Source of the DNA: Melioribacteraceae bacterium
GTDB lineage: Bacteria > Bacteroidota > Ignavibacteria > Ignavibacteriales > Melioribacteraceae
Reading direction: 5' to 3'
DNA: 24,022 nt
Assembly (NCBI GenBank): GCA_027858595.1
Contig: JAQICK010000135.1
Span: forward strand, 1 to 24,022
Below the pieces are notes generated by a model, which made no database searches, was not told where the DNA came from, and was given only the letters and a program-made list of their open reading frames with translations. The number at the start of each line of letters is the position of its first letter. Positions within the stretch are counted from its first letter, which is position 1. A program made the position numbers and the translations under genes. Shown in pieces: positions 14,864 through 23,366 of this stretch.

Positions 14864-14893
14864 TGTCGTTCCCACATGTTTTTAGTGGGAATC
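14864..14893. repeat. Palindromic intergenic repeat, copy B (partial, hisG-hisD gap)
   Basis: TGTCGTTCCCAC begins at 14864, and TTCCCAC (14869-14875) pairs with GTGGGAA (14885-14891), followed by TCT. It resembles the left half of the other units (TGTCATT(T/C)C...), but the closing GAAATGACA end is absent, so it is a short or decayed copy. Confidence 0.5.
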
Positions 14894-14950
14894 TCCGATG
14901 TAGCAAAGATTAATTACTAAATAAATATATTTTTATAGCATCAAAATCAA

Positions 14951-16243
14951 ATGAAAATGAAAACATATAAATATCCCAAAATTGAAGAGGCCAAAGAATT
15001 ATTAAGGCGTCCTGAAATTGAAAGCCAAGTGATTCGTGAAAAAGTTCTTTCAATTATTAACTCTGTGAAAACTAACGGAGATAAAGCACTTCACGAGTTC
15101 TCCCAACAATTTGATAGCGTAAGGCTAAATAAACTTGTTATAACTGAAACAGAATTTGATGGACTTGAAAAAAAAATTAGCGACAAATTAGAATCAGCAA
15201 TAAATATTGCACGAGCAAATATATTTAAATTTCACAAAGCACAAGAAGTTGATTCTCAAAAAATAGAAATTGACGAAGGCATTACATGCTGGCGAAAAAG
15301 TGTTCCGATTGAAAAAGTAGGTCTATACATTCCAGGTGGGACTTCTCCTTTATTTTCAACTTTACTTATGCTCGGTATTCCAGCAACCATTGCCGGATGT
15401 AGAGAAATTGTGATTTGCACTCCACCTCAGAAAGATGGTAAAATTGCTGATTCAATTTTGTATGTAGCACAATTGTTAGGAATTAACAAGATATTCAAAG
15501 TTGGTGGCGCACAAGCAATTGCTGCAATGGCTTTTGGAACAGAGACAATTCCAAAAGTTGATAAAATTTTTGGACCTGGCAACCAATGGGTAACTACTGC
15601 AAAACAAATTATAAATTCTTTCGGTGTTGCTATTGACATGCCTGCTGGACCCTCGGAAGTGCTTGTTATTGCTGATGATTCTGCAAACCCAAAGTTTGTT
15701 GCATCCGATTTGCTTTCGCAGGCTGAGCATGGTGCTGATAGTCAAGTTGTTTTGCTTTCAACAAGCGAACAACTAATAGAATCTGTGATTTCAGAAATTG
15801 ATAATTTCAAGAGACAATTATCACGTATAGAAATAGTAGAAAAATCGCTGCAAAAAAGTGCTATGATATTGGTGAGAAATTTGAACGAGGCTATAGATAT
15901 TTCAAATCAATATGCTCCAGAGCATTTAATATTATCTGTTGAAAATTCCGAGATTCTTGCAGAAAATGTAATAAATGCTGGTTCTGTTTTCCTTGGAAAT
16001 TATTCCCCAGAATCTGCAGGTGATTATGCTTCTGGAACAAACCACACACTTCCAACAAATGGATTTGCATCAGCATACAGCGGGGTTTCGTTGTATAGTT
16101 TTATGAAAAAGATTACTTTTCAGAAATTAACAAAAAATGGATTAAGCAAAATTGCATCTGCTGTTGAAACAATGGCAGTGACGGAAGGCTTAGATGCTCA
16201 CAAATTAGCTGTTACAATAAGGAGTGAGAAGAATCGTGATTAA
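14951..16243 (+). CDS. hisD: Histidinol dehydrogenase
   Basis: Oxidises L-histidinol to L-histidine in two NAD+-dependent steps, the last steps of the pathway. The 430-residue protein has the NAD/substrate region KVGGAQAIAAMAFGTETIPKVD (183-204) and FGPGN (207-211). The zinc ligands are visible by family alignment as Gln257 and His260 (LLSQAEHG), Asp358 (AGDYASGTNHTLPT) and His417 (LDAHKL). The catalytic Glu324-His325 pair is in APEHL. Length is normal. ATG 14951 was chosen; ATG 14957 would remove only two residues and no strong ribosome binding site separates them. The end overlaps hisC by eight bases if hisC starts at GTG 16236. Confidence 0.97.
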   Translation: MKMKTYKYPKIEEAKELLRRPEIESQVIREKVLSIINSVKTNGDKALHEFSQQFDSVRLNKLVITETEFDGLEKKISDKLESAINIARANIFKFHKAQEVDSQKIEIDEGITCWRKSVPIEKVGLYIPGGTSPLFSTLLMLGIPATIAGCREIVICTPPQKDGKIADSILYVAQLLGINKIFKVGGAQAIAAMAFGTETIPKVDKIFGPGNQWVTTAKQIINSFGVAIDMPAGPSEVLVIADDSANPKFVASDLLSQAEHGADSQVVLLSTSEQLIESVISEIDNFKRQLSRIEIVEKSLQKSAMILVRNLNEAIDISNQYAPEHLILSVENSEILAENVINAGSVFLGNYSPESAGDYASGTNHTLPTNGFASAYSGVSLYSFMKKITFQKLTKNGLSKIASAVETMAVTEGLDAHKLAVTIRSEKNRD

Positions 16244-17285
16244 TCTTGATAATTTACTTCGCAAAAACATTAGAAACTTAAAGCCATATTCATCCGCTCG
16301 TGATGAATACACAGGTAACATTGGAATATTTTTGGACGCCAATGAAAATTCATTTGGTTCAATTCCAGAAGGGAATCTAAACCGCTATCCTGACCCACAC
16401 CAAAGTGAGATTAAAAATATATTATCAAAAATAAAAAAGACTAATTCTGAAAATATATTTATTGGCAACGGTAGTGATGAAGCAATTGACCTATTAATAC
16501 GTGCATTTTGCGAACCAGGCAAAGATTCAATTTTGATTATGCCTCCAACTTATGGAATGTATCAAGTTGCAGCGGACATCAACGACATAAAAATTATTGA
16601 AGTTCCTTTAAGTAAAGAATTTCAAATTATGACGAATGACGTAATGGCACAGCTAAATGAGAATACTAAAATTATCTTTGTTTGTTCTCCCAATAATCCA
16701 AGCGGAAATTTACTAGATAAAAAATCAATCAATTTAATATTAAAATCATTTGGCGGAATAGTTGTAATAGATGAAGCTTATATTGACTTTTCCGATGAAG
16801 AAAGCTGGATTAATGAATTAAGTAATTTCCATAACCTTGTAGTGTTGCAAACATTTTCTAAAGCTTGGGGTTTAGCAAACATCCGCGTTGGGATGGCGTT
16901 TACTGACGAACAAATAATTTCAGTTTTGAATAAAATAAAATATCCTTATAATGTTAACGGAGTGAGCCAACAAATTATAATTGATGCTCTTGAATGCAAA
17001 ATTAAAAAAGACATTGTTGTTAAAAAGATTATTTCAGAAAGAGATAAACTCACAAAGGAATTATCTAAGCTAGCTTTTGTTGAAAAACTCTTTCCGTCAG
17101 ATTCAAATTTTATTTTGGCAAACGTTAAAAATGCAAATGAGATTTATAATTATTTGCTCAACAATAAAATTATTGTGCGTAATCGTTCTAATATGATTCA
17201 CTGTAATGAATGTTTAAGATTTACCGTTGGGACAGAAGAAGAAAATATAAGACTAATAGATATACTTTCAAAGTATGGAGAATAG
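16236..17285 (+). CDS. hisC: Histidinol-phosphate aminotransferase
   Basis: PLP enzyme converting imidazole-acetol phosphate and glutamate to histidinol phosphate. I place the start at GTG 16236 (product beginning MINLDNLLRKNIRNLKPYSSARDEY, the usual HisC opening), since AAGGAG at 16219-16224 is 11 bases upstream and overlaps the other in-frame GTG at 16224. The resulting 349 aa is normal. Motifs, numbered from this start: LDANENSFG near 34-42, GNGSDEAIDLL (about 77-87), CSPNNPSGN (150-158), IDEAYIDF (178-185), and the PLP lysine Lys209 in FSKAWGLANIRVG. Cytoplasmic. It overlaps hisD and nearly touches hisB, indicating coupled translation. Confidence 0.96.
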   Translation: MINLDNLLRKNIRNLKPYSSARDEYTGNIGIFLDANENSFGSIPEGNLNRYPDPHQSEIKNILSKIKKTNSENIFIGNGSDEAIDLLIRAFCEPGKDSILIMPPTYGMYQVAADINDIKIIEVPLSKEFQIMTNDVMAQLNENTKIIFVCSPNNPSGNLLDKKSINLILKSFGGIVVIDEAYIDFSDEESWINELSNFHNLVVLQTFSKAWGLANIRVGMAFTDEQIISVLNKIKYPYNVNGVSQQIIIDALECKIKKDIVVKKIISERDKLTKELSKLAFVEKLFPSDSNFILANVKNANEIYNYLLNNKIIVRNRSNMIHCNECLRFTVGTEEENIRLIDILSKYGE

Positions 17286-17286
17286 A

Positions 17287-18378
17287 GTGAAAAAGGTTTT
17301 GTTTATAGATAGAGATGGGACGATAATAATTGAACCAGAAGATGAGCAAATTGATTCGCTTGAAAAGTTGGAATTTTATCCAAAGGCAATTTCAACTTTA
17401 CGGAAGATTTCATCCGAGCTTGATTACGAACTAGTTATGGTTACAAACCAAGATGGATTAGGGACGGATTCATTTCCAGAGGAAACATTCTTGCCAGCCC
17501 ATAATAAAATGTTAACAACCTTAAAAAATGAAGGTGTTGAGTTCTCCGATATAGTTATTGACAAATCATTTCAAGAAGATAATTTGCCTACACGTAAGCC
17601 TGGTTTAGCATTACTCCAAAAATATATTGATGGAGTTTATGATTTAGCCAACAGCTATGTAATTGGGGATAGAATTTCTGACATACAGTTGGCAACTAAC
17701 TTAGGAACTAAATCAATCTTTATTAATTCTGAAACAAGTGATGTGGCAGCACTTACAACACTTGATTGGGATGACATATTTGAAGAATTAAAAAATGATA
17801 ATCGGTCTGCAACTATTGAACGAAAGACGAAAGAAACAGAAATTAAAATTGAATTGAATCTCGATGGGAACGGAAAGCACTCAATCAAAACTGGATTAAA
17901 TTTTTTTGATCACATGCTTGCTCAACTTTCTCAACACTCACTTTGTGATTTAAGCATTGATGTGAAAGGTGATTTAGAAGTTGATGAACACCACACGGTT
18001 GAAGATACTGCAATAGCACTTGGCGAAGCTTTTCTTAAAGCTCTCGGAGATAAAAAACAAATTGAGCGTTATGGATTTATGCTCCCAATGGATGATGTGA
18101 TTGCATCTGTAGCACTTGATTTTTCTGGGCGAAGTTGGATTCAATGGAAAACAAAATTTAAACGTGAGTTTGTTGGTGATATGCCAACAGAAATGTTTTA
18201 TCACTTCTTTAAGTCTTTTTCGGATGCTTCAAAGTGCAACCTATATATTAAAGCTAAAGGAGAAAACGAGCATCACAAAATTGAAGCAATCTTTAAAGCT
18301 CTTGGGCGTTCAATTAAACAAGCAGTGAGCAAAAGTTCAACAAACCCTGATGTGCCTAGCACAAAGGGAATAATTTAA
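17287..18378 (+). CDS. hisB: Bifunctional histidinol-phosphatase / imidazoleglycerol-phosphate dehydratase
   Basis: Fusion of two pathway enzymes. Residues about 1-165 are a HAD-type histidinol-phosphatase with FIDRDGT (Asp8 and Asp10 catalytic), VTNQDGLGT and YVIGDRISDIQLA. Residues about 180-363 are the dehydratase with FFDHML, the metal-binding DEHHTVEDTAIALGEA and EHHKIEAIFKALGR. The cysteine/histidine zinc loop of enteric HisB is replaced by QEDNLPTRKPG, with no cysteine, so a zinc-free phosphatase is inferred. GTG 17287, with GGAG six bases upstream and one base after the hisC stop, is preferred; an ATG at 17275 inside hisC would add four residues and has no ribosome binding site. A 99-bp repeat follows the gene. 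Confidence 0.95.
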   Translation: MKKVLFIDRDGTIIIEPEDEQIDSLEKLEFYPKAISTLRKISSELDYELVMVTNQDGLGTDSFPEETFLPAHNKMLTTLKNEGVEFSDIVIDKSFQEDNLPTRKPGLALLQKYIDGVYDLANSYVIGDRISDIQLATNLGTKSIFINSETSDVAALTTLDWDDIFEELKNDNRSATIERKTKETEIKIELNLDGNGKHSIKTGLNFFDHMLAQLSQHSLCDLSIDVKGDLEVDEHHTVEDTAIALGEAFLKALGDKKQIERYGFMLPMDDVIASVALDFSGRSWIQWKTKFKREFVGDMPTEMFYHFFKSFSDASKCNLYIKAKGENEHHKIEAIFKALGRSIKQAVSKSSTNPDVPSTKGII

Positions 18379-18391
18379 TAAACAAATAAAC

Positions 18392-18490
18392 TGTCATTTC
18401 CGAATGTTATTATCGGGAATTTTATTCTTATTGAGAGATCTCCACAAGAAATATCCCGCAAAGAGAAAGGGACAAGTTGTGGGAATGACA
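18392..18490. repeat. Palindromic intergenic repeat, copy C (hisB-hisH gap)
   Basis: Outer arms TGTCATTTCC (18392-18401) and GGGAATGACA (18481-18490) are complementary at nine of ten positions. The 99-bp unit sits in the largest gap in the his operon, in transcribed DNA. The interior contains AGAGATCTC and TCCCGCAAAG, resembling fragments of the other copies. Confidence 0.65.
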
Positions 18491-18513
18491 AATTGAAACA
18501 CAAAGTAAGACTT

Positions 18514-19098
18514 ATGAAAATAGTAATAATAAAATACAACGCTGGAAATGTTTACTCTGTTTCTTCTGCTCTTAAGCGATTGGGTTATGACACAGTAATA
18601 ACAAGTGATTTAGACGAGATTAGATCTGCTGATAAAGTTATCTTTCCTGGAGTTGGTGAAGCAAGCAGTGCTATGGAATATTTGAAAGAAACAAAATTGG
18701 ATAAACTAATTCCAGAATTGAAACAACCATTTCTTGGTGTTTGCTTGGGATTGCAATTGTTGTGTAAATACTCGGAAGAGGGGAACACCAAATGTTTGTC
18801 AGTTTTTGACGAAAATGTAAAACGATTTCCGCCTAAAGAAAAAGTTCCTCACATGGGTTGGAACTCAATTAAATTCAGTGATAGCAAGCTGTTCGATAAT
18901 GTTGTTAACAATTCCTTCGTGTATTTCGTTCATAGTTATTTTGCAGAATTGAGCGAGTTTACTATAGCCGAGACAAATTACATAGAAACATTCAGTTCTG
19001 CATTAAAAAAAGATAATTTTTACGCACTCCAGTTTCATCCAGAAAAGAGTGGAAAAATTGGAGAAGAAATTCTTAAAAATTTTATTGAGTTAATATGA
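18514..19098 (+). CDS. hisH: Imidazole glycerol phosphate synthase, glutaminase subunit
   Basis: Class I glutamine amidotransferase that supplies ammonia to HisF. Starting at ATG 18514 (MKIVIIKYNAGNVYSV) it is 194 aa, normal for HisH; the longer frame from TTG 18493 starts inside sequence next to a repeat and is not needed. The catalytic triad is Cys77 (GVCLGLQLL), His175 and Glu177 (LQFHPEKSG). The oxyanion/PGVG loop FPGVGEA is at 44-50 and PHMGWN at 112-117. The stop overlaps the hisA start (ATGA). HisH and HisF form the IGP synthase heterodimer. The weak upstream ribosome binding site and preceding repeat may make this an internal weak point of expression in the operon. Confidence 0.95.
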   Translation: MKIVIIKYNAGNVYSVSSALKRLGYDTVITSDLDEIRSADKVIFPGVGEASSAMEYLKETKLDKLIPELKQPFLGVCLGLQLLCKYSEEGNTKCLSVFDENVKRFPPKEKVPHMGWNSIKFSDSKLFDNVVNNSFVYFVHSYFAELSEFTIAETNYIETFSSALKKDNFYALQFHPEKSGKIGEEILKNFIELI

Positions 19099-19814
19099 TA
19101 AAGATAATTCCAGCAATTGATATTATTGACGGTAAGTGCGTTCGACTTACAAAAGGAGATTATTCTCAAAAAATAATTTATAATGAAAATCCTATAGAAG
19201 TGGCTAAAGAGTTTGAAGCTATCGGAATAAAGCATGTACATCTTGTGGATTTAGATGGAGCAAAAGCAAAACAAATTATTAATTGGAATGTGTTGGAGTC
19301 AATTTCAAAGGAGACAAATCTAATAATAGATTTTGGTGGCGGCATACGTTCGAAAGAGGATTTGCGAATTGCATTTGAGAGCGGAGCTTCCAAGATTACT
19401 GCTGGTAGTATTGCGGTAAAAGAAAAAGAGACCGTTACTGCTTGGCTCGATAAGTATGGAGACAAAATTATACTTGGTGCTGATACCATAAATGGTAAAG
19501 TCTCAATCAATGCTTGGGAAGTTACAACAGAATTGGAGTTGATAGATTATATAAGAGGGTATTGGGCTTTAGGAATTAAATCAACAATTGTTACAGATAT
19601 TTCGCGAGATGGAGTTCTAACTGGACCAGCATTTGACTTATATAAAAACATTAAAGCAGAAATTCCAAAAATAGAATTAGTTGCAAGTGGTGGAGTATCC
19701 AAAATAGAAGATGTGGATAAATTGAACGAACAAAATATCGAAGGCGTAATTATAGGCAAAGCAATTTACGAAGGTAGAATTAAACTTGAAGAATTAAAGA
19801 GATTTTTATGTTAA
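19095..19814 (+). CDS. hisA: Phosphoribosyl-formimino-AICAR phosphate isomerase
   Basis: (beta-alpha)8-barrel isomerase converting ProFAR to PRFAR. The 239-residue product has the catalytic Asp9 (IPAIDIIDGK) and Asp130 (GADTINGKV), with the phosphate-binding FGGGIRS (80-86) and SGGVSK repeats of this half-barrel duplication. TDISRDGVLTGP is the usual loop for this enzyme. It overlaps hisH by four bases and hisF by seven, so the HisH-HisA-HisF-HisIE block is translated as a tight unit. Length and motifs are normal, and the Trp in loop AWEVTTELE is as in HisA. Confidence 0.96.
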   Translation: MIKIIPAIDIIDGKCVRLTKGDYSQKIIYNENPIEVAKEFEAIGIKHVHLVDLDGAKAKQIINWNVLESISKETNLIIDFGGGIRSKEDLRIAFESGASKITAGSIAVKEKETVTAWLDKYGDKIILGADTINGKVSINAWEVTTELELIDYIRGYWALGIKSTIVTDISRDGVLTGPAFDLYKNIKAEIPKIELVASGGVSKIEDVDKLNEQNIEGVIIGKAIYEGRIKLEELKRFLC

Positions 19815-20563
19815 CAAAAAGAATAATTCCCTGCCTCGACATTAAAGATGGCAAGACTGTTAAAGGGATTAATTTTATCGATTTACGAGATGCTGGAGAC
19901 CCGGTAGAATTAGGCGTAAAGTATGCTGAACTTGGAGCCGATGAATTAGTTTTCCTTGATATTACCGCCACTGTTGAGCGACGCAAAACTTTAGCTGAGT
20001 TAGTTAGAAGAATTGCTCGTGAAATAAATATCCCTTTTACAGTTGGTGGCGGAATTACTCAGGTCGATTCGGTGAATGAACTTCTTGGTTCTGGTGCAGA
20101 TAAAATAACCGTTAATTCTTCTGCTGTGAACAATCCAGAATTGATTGATAAAATTGCAAACCAATTTGGAAGCCAGTGTGTGGTTCTATCTGTTGACACA
20201 AAACTTGTTAATGGAATTCAAAAAATATTTACAAATGGTGGAAGAATTGAAACCAGTTGGGAATTAATCCCGTGGGTAACAGAGGCAGTGCAACGTGGGG
20301 TTGGTGAAATACTCTTAACATCAATGGATCACGATGGGACAAAAAAAGGATTTGCTCTTGATATTACGAAACAACTTTCGGAGTTGCTTCCAGTTCCCGT
20401 TGTGGCCTCAGGTGGTGCAGGAAATATGGAACACTTTGTAGATGTATTTGGGAAAGGGAAGGCCGACGCTGCACTGGCTGCAAGTATTTTTCACTTTGGT
20501 GAAATTGGAATTCCAGAATTAAAAAATTATTTAATTAGCAAAAATATTCCGGTGAGATTATGA
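19808..20563 (+). CDS. hisF: Imidazole glycerol phosphate synthase, cyclase subunit
   Basis: Partner of HisH: closes the imidazole ring from PRFAR and ammonia, producing IGP and AICAR. The 251-residue barrel has catalytic Asp11 (IPCLDIKDG) and Asp130 (SVDTKLVNG), and phosphate-binding TVGGGIT (78-84) and ASGGAGNMEHF. LTSMDHDGTKKGF is the characteristic loop. Length is normal. It overlaps the end of hisA by seven bases and the start of hisIE by four. The paralogy with HisA is evident from the shared barrel motifs. Confidence 0.97.
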   Translation: MLTKRIIPCLDIKDGKTVKGINFIDLRDAGDPVELGVKYAELGADELVFLDITATVERRKTLAELVRRIAREINIPFTVGGGITQVDSVNELLGSGADKITVNSSAVNNPELIDKIANQFGSQCVVLSVDTKLVNGIQKIFTNGGRIETSWELIPWVTEAVQRGVGEILLTSMDHDGTKKGFALDITKQLSELLPVPVVASGGAGNMEHFVDVFGKGKADAALAASIFHFGEIGIPELKNYLISKNIPVRL

Positions 20564-21177
20564 TACAAACAACAGACTTTAGCAATATAGATTTTGAAAA
20601 AGGGGATGGATTAGTTCCAACAATTATCCAGCATTATGAAACAAACCGTGTGTTAATGCTAGGATACATGAATGACGAAGCGTTGCAAAAGACCAGCGAA
20701 CTAGGGAAAGCAACCTTCTTCAGTCGTTCAAAAAAAAGACTTTGGACAAAAGGAGAATCTTCTGGTAACTTCTTAATTGTAAAAGACATTTTAATTGATT
20801 GCGATCAAGATACAATTTTGATTAAAGCAGAACCCATTGGACCCACATGCCACACAGGAAGCAACACTTGTTTTAACGAAACAATTAAATCGAACGATGA
20901 TTTTTTATATCAACTTGAAGAAATAATTTCAGAGCGAAAAAATAATCCATCGGATAATTCCTACACAGCTTCTCTTTTCAAAAAAGGGATAAATAAAATT
21001 GCACAAAAAGTTGGTGAAGAAGCAACAGAAGTAGTAATTGAAGCAATGGATAATAATATTGAATTGTTAAAAGAGGAAACTTCTGATTTGCTTTATCACT
21101 TGCTAGTGCTACTTGCTGAAAAGAATATTTCATTAAATGAAATTAGTGATGTTCTAAGAAAGAGACACTCAAAGTAG
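20560..21177 (+). CDS. hisI: Bifunctional phosphoribosyl-AMP cyclohydrolase / phosphoribosyl-ATP pyrophosphatase
   Basis: Fusion (hisIE) of the second and third pathway steps. Residues about 1-110 are the cyclohydrolase, with VLMLGYMNDEAL, TFFSRSKKRLWTKGESSGN, the metal-binding DCDQDT and CHTGSNTCF cysteines. Residues about 115-205 are the MazG-like pyrophosphatase, with YTASLFKKGINKIAQKVGEEATE and LKEETSDLLYHLLVLL, whose acidic residues bind Mg2+. The 205-aa length is standard for the fusion. It overlaps hisF by four bases and is the last gene of the his operon; the next 135 bp include a palindromic repeat that could act as the 3' end. Confidence 0.97.
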   Translation: MIQTTDFSNIDFEKGDGLVPTIIQHYETNRVLMLGYMNDEALQKTSELGKATFFSRSKKRLWTKGESSGNFLIVKDILIDCDQDTILIKAEPIGPTCHTGSNTCFNETIKSNDDFLYQLEEIISERKNNPSDNSYTASLFKKGINKIAQKVGEEATEVVIEAMDNNIELLKEETSDLLYHLLVLLAEKNISLNEISDVLRKRHSK

Positions 21178-21202
21178 TTTCTATAATTTCTTCATCCTGC
21201 AT

Positions 21203-21312
21203 TGTCATTTCTACTGAGTATTTTTTGCGAGGAGGAAATCTCGTGAAATTCAAAAGACTTCTCTCCGAAGAATCGGTATTCTTCCATAGGAATTCCCTTG
21301 GAAGAAATGACA
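21203..21312. repeat. Palindromic intergenic repeat, copy D (after hisIE)
   Basis: TGTCATTTC (21203-21211) and GAAATGACA (21304-21312) form a perfect 9-bp inverted repeat bounding a 110-bp unit. Inside, GAAGAAT (21267-21273), loop CGGT and ATTCTTC (21278-21284) make a strong 7-bp hairpin, and AAATCTCG resembles the interior of copy C. No T-run follows, so terminator function is only possible. Confidence 0.65.
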
Positions 21313-21442
21313 TCCCACTAATTTACAGTAGTTCCAATTAAATCTTAAAATTATCAAATAATTCCAAGCAAAATATTCAGTTTGAATTCCCCTTAAAACA
21401 TTTTATCTTTTCAAATTGTTTTTTCCAATTATGGCGGATAGT

Positions 21443-23317
21443 ATGACACGCATTATTCTTTTAGTTTTACTTGCAATTTCATCAAATATTTTTTCACAAA
21501 ACTCAAATCTCTTTATTCCTCTTGATGTTCTTGAAGCTTATGAAAACGGAACTCGCACTTATGATGGAACTGTAAGTGATAGCTATTGGGTCAATCATAC
21601 CGACTATAATATTGACGTGGAATTATTTCCTGATAGTGGCTTGTTAGTTGGCTCTGCAAAAATAAAATACTTTAATCAAAGCCCCGATTCTCTTAGCAAT
21701 CTTGTAATTAGACTCTATCAAAACATATTGAAGCCTGGCTCTATAAGAGATTGGAACATGCCTGAAAAATATTTAGGCAAAGGAATCGAAGTTCTTTCAA
21801 TAAATGTGTTAGGCAAAACCATAGATTTAAATTCGAAAGATGTAAATGTTTCAGGAACAAATATGACCTTAAACCTTCCGAACAAATTATATTCTAACGG
21901 TGAAGTTGAATTAGAAATTAAATGGGAATTTTTATTCCCCGAAAGAGCAATAAGAATGGGTAATTACGAAGGTGATTATTTTGTTGGCTATTGGTATCCA
22001 CAAATATCAGTATATGATGACGTTTATGGATGGGATGTTCTGCAATACTCAGGCACAGCAGAATTTTATAATGACTTTAATAATTACAATATCAATTATA
22101 AAGTACCAACAGATTATGTTATTTGGTCAACAGGTGATTTACAAAACTTTAAAACTGTTTTCCATTCTAATATTATTGAAAGATTTGAAGAAGCCAAAAA
22201 GTCAGACAAAACAATACGAATAATTACTCCAGAGGATTATGCAAACAATAGCGTAACTATCAATAATGATAGTGGCAAAAACATTTGGAATTTCGTGGCA
22301 AACAAAGTTCCTGATGTCGCTTGGGCTGTAAGTAATAATTATAATTGGGATGCTTCAAGTGTGGAAGTTGAGCCTGGGCGTAGAGTATTAACCGCTGCCG
22401 TTTATCCTGATAGTATTGAACAAAATAAAAATGCTGCATTTTATGCCCACGAAACAATTAAGTATATGTCTGAAGTTTCACCTGGAATTCCTTATCCGTG
22501 GTCGCATACTACCGCATTTACAAACAAGAAAAAAGGCGGTGGCATGGAATTTCCGATGATACAAAATAACGGTGCCCCAAAAAGCCTTGGCAGTAGTGTT
22601 GGATTAATTTTTCACGAAATAGCTCATAGTTATTTGCCTTTTTATATGGGAACAAACGAAAGACGTTCTGCTTGGATGGATGAAGGCTGGGCTACCTTTT
22701 TTCCTAGAGCGATTGTAAATAAATTTGATTCAACAAATAAATATCAAGAAAGAAGAGTAGCTAGTTATGAAAAAGTAGCTGGAAAGACAAAAGATATTCC
22801 TATGATTTATCCAAGTTATATGATGACACATGGCGAATCGCGTAATAACTTTTATAACCGTCCAGCTATTGCTTACGAAGAACTTCGCCATTTATTGGGA
22901 GATGAATTATTTCATAGAGCCTTACGTGAGTACATGAATCGTTGGCATGAGAAACATCCAATTGGAACAGATTTCTTTTTCACATTTAATGATGTAGCAG
23001 GAGAAGACCTTTCGTGGTTTTGGAATCCTTGGTTTTTTGATTTAGGATATCCTGATTTAGCACTTGAAAATGTAACTGTAAATGAAAATAGTGCTACGGC
23101 TACTGTATCTATGGTTGGAAATTTACCAACAAGAATAGAATTAACTATTCTGTTTGAAGATGGAGAAACTAAAGTTGTATCTACATCTGCTTCACAATTA
23201 AAAGGTCGCACAAAAGTTGATATTAATTTTGGAATTTCTAAAAAAATTAAAACTGTTAAATTAGGAAGTGAACTTATTCCAGATGTGAATAAAGAAAATA
23301 ATTTATTTGAGATGTGA
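21443..23317 (+). CDS. Exported M1-family (gluzincin) metallopeptidase
   Basis: A zinc metallopeptidase exported by the Sec route. From ATG 21443 it has 624 aa and opens with the signal peptide MTRIILLVLLAISSNIFSQ; a frame extension upstream through ATG 21431 and TTG 21416 adds charged residues that are unlikely in a signal peptide. The active-site helix HEIAHSYLPFYMG has zinc-binding His391 and His395 and catalytic Glu392, and the third ligand is Glu414 in MDEGWATFF, the M1 spacing. GGMEFPMIQNNG (about 366-377) is the exopeptidase GxMEN-like motif in altered form. The N-terminal part (about 50-230) is the M1 beta-saddle. Relatives in Bacteroidota are annotated as M1 peptidases of unknown substrate. 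It is preceded by the repeat after the his operon and is probably a separate unit. Confidence 0.9.
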   Translation: MTRIILLVLLAISSNIFSQNSNLFIPLDVLEAYENGTRTYDGTVSDSYWVNHTDYNIDVELFPDSGLLVGSAKIKYFNQSPDSLSNLVIRLYQNILKPGSIRDWNMPEKYLGKGIEVLSINVLGKTIDLNSKDVNVSGTNMTLNLPNKLYSNGEVELEIKWEFLFPERAIRMGNYEGDYFVGYWYPQISVYDDVYGWDVLQYSGTAEFYNDFNNYNINYKVPTDYVIWSTGDLQNFKTVFHSNIIERFEEAKKSDKTIRIITPEDYANNSVTINNDSGKNIWNFVANKVPDVAWAVSNNYNWDASSVEVEPGRRVLTAAVYPDSIEQNKNAAFYAHETIKYMSEVSPGIPYPWSHTTAFTNKKKGGGMEFPMIQNNGAPKSLGSSVGLIFHEIAHSYLPFYMGTNERRSAWMDEGWATFFPRAIVNKFDSTNKYQERRVASYEKVAGKTKDIPMIYPSYMMTHGESRNNFYNRPAIAYEELRHLLGDELFHRALREYMNRWHEKHPIGTDFFFTFNDVAGEDLSWFWNPWFFDLGYPDLALENVTVNENSATATVSMVGNLPTRIELTILFEDGETKVVSTSASQLKGRTKVDINFGISKKIKTVKLGSELIPDVNKENNLFEM

Positions 23318-23324
23318 TTTTAAT

Positions 23325-23356
23325 TGTAGAGGACTCAAAATTTTAAGTCCTCTACA
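23325..23356. terminator. Hairpin between convergent genes (candidate bidirectional terminator)
   Basis: TGTAGAGGACT (23325-23335) and AGTCCTCTACA (23346-23356) form a perfect 11-bp stem with a 10-base loop CAAAATTTTA. It lies 8 bp after the peptidase stop and 10 bp before the FKBP stop. Neither side has a clean T-run, so it may act with a factor or as a 3' stabilising structure. Confidence 0.55.
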
Positions 23357-23366
23357 GTAAAGCAAT

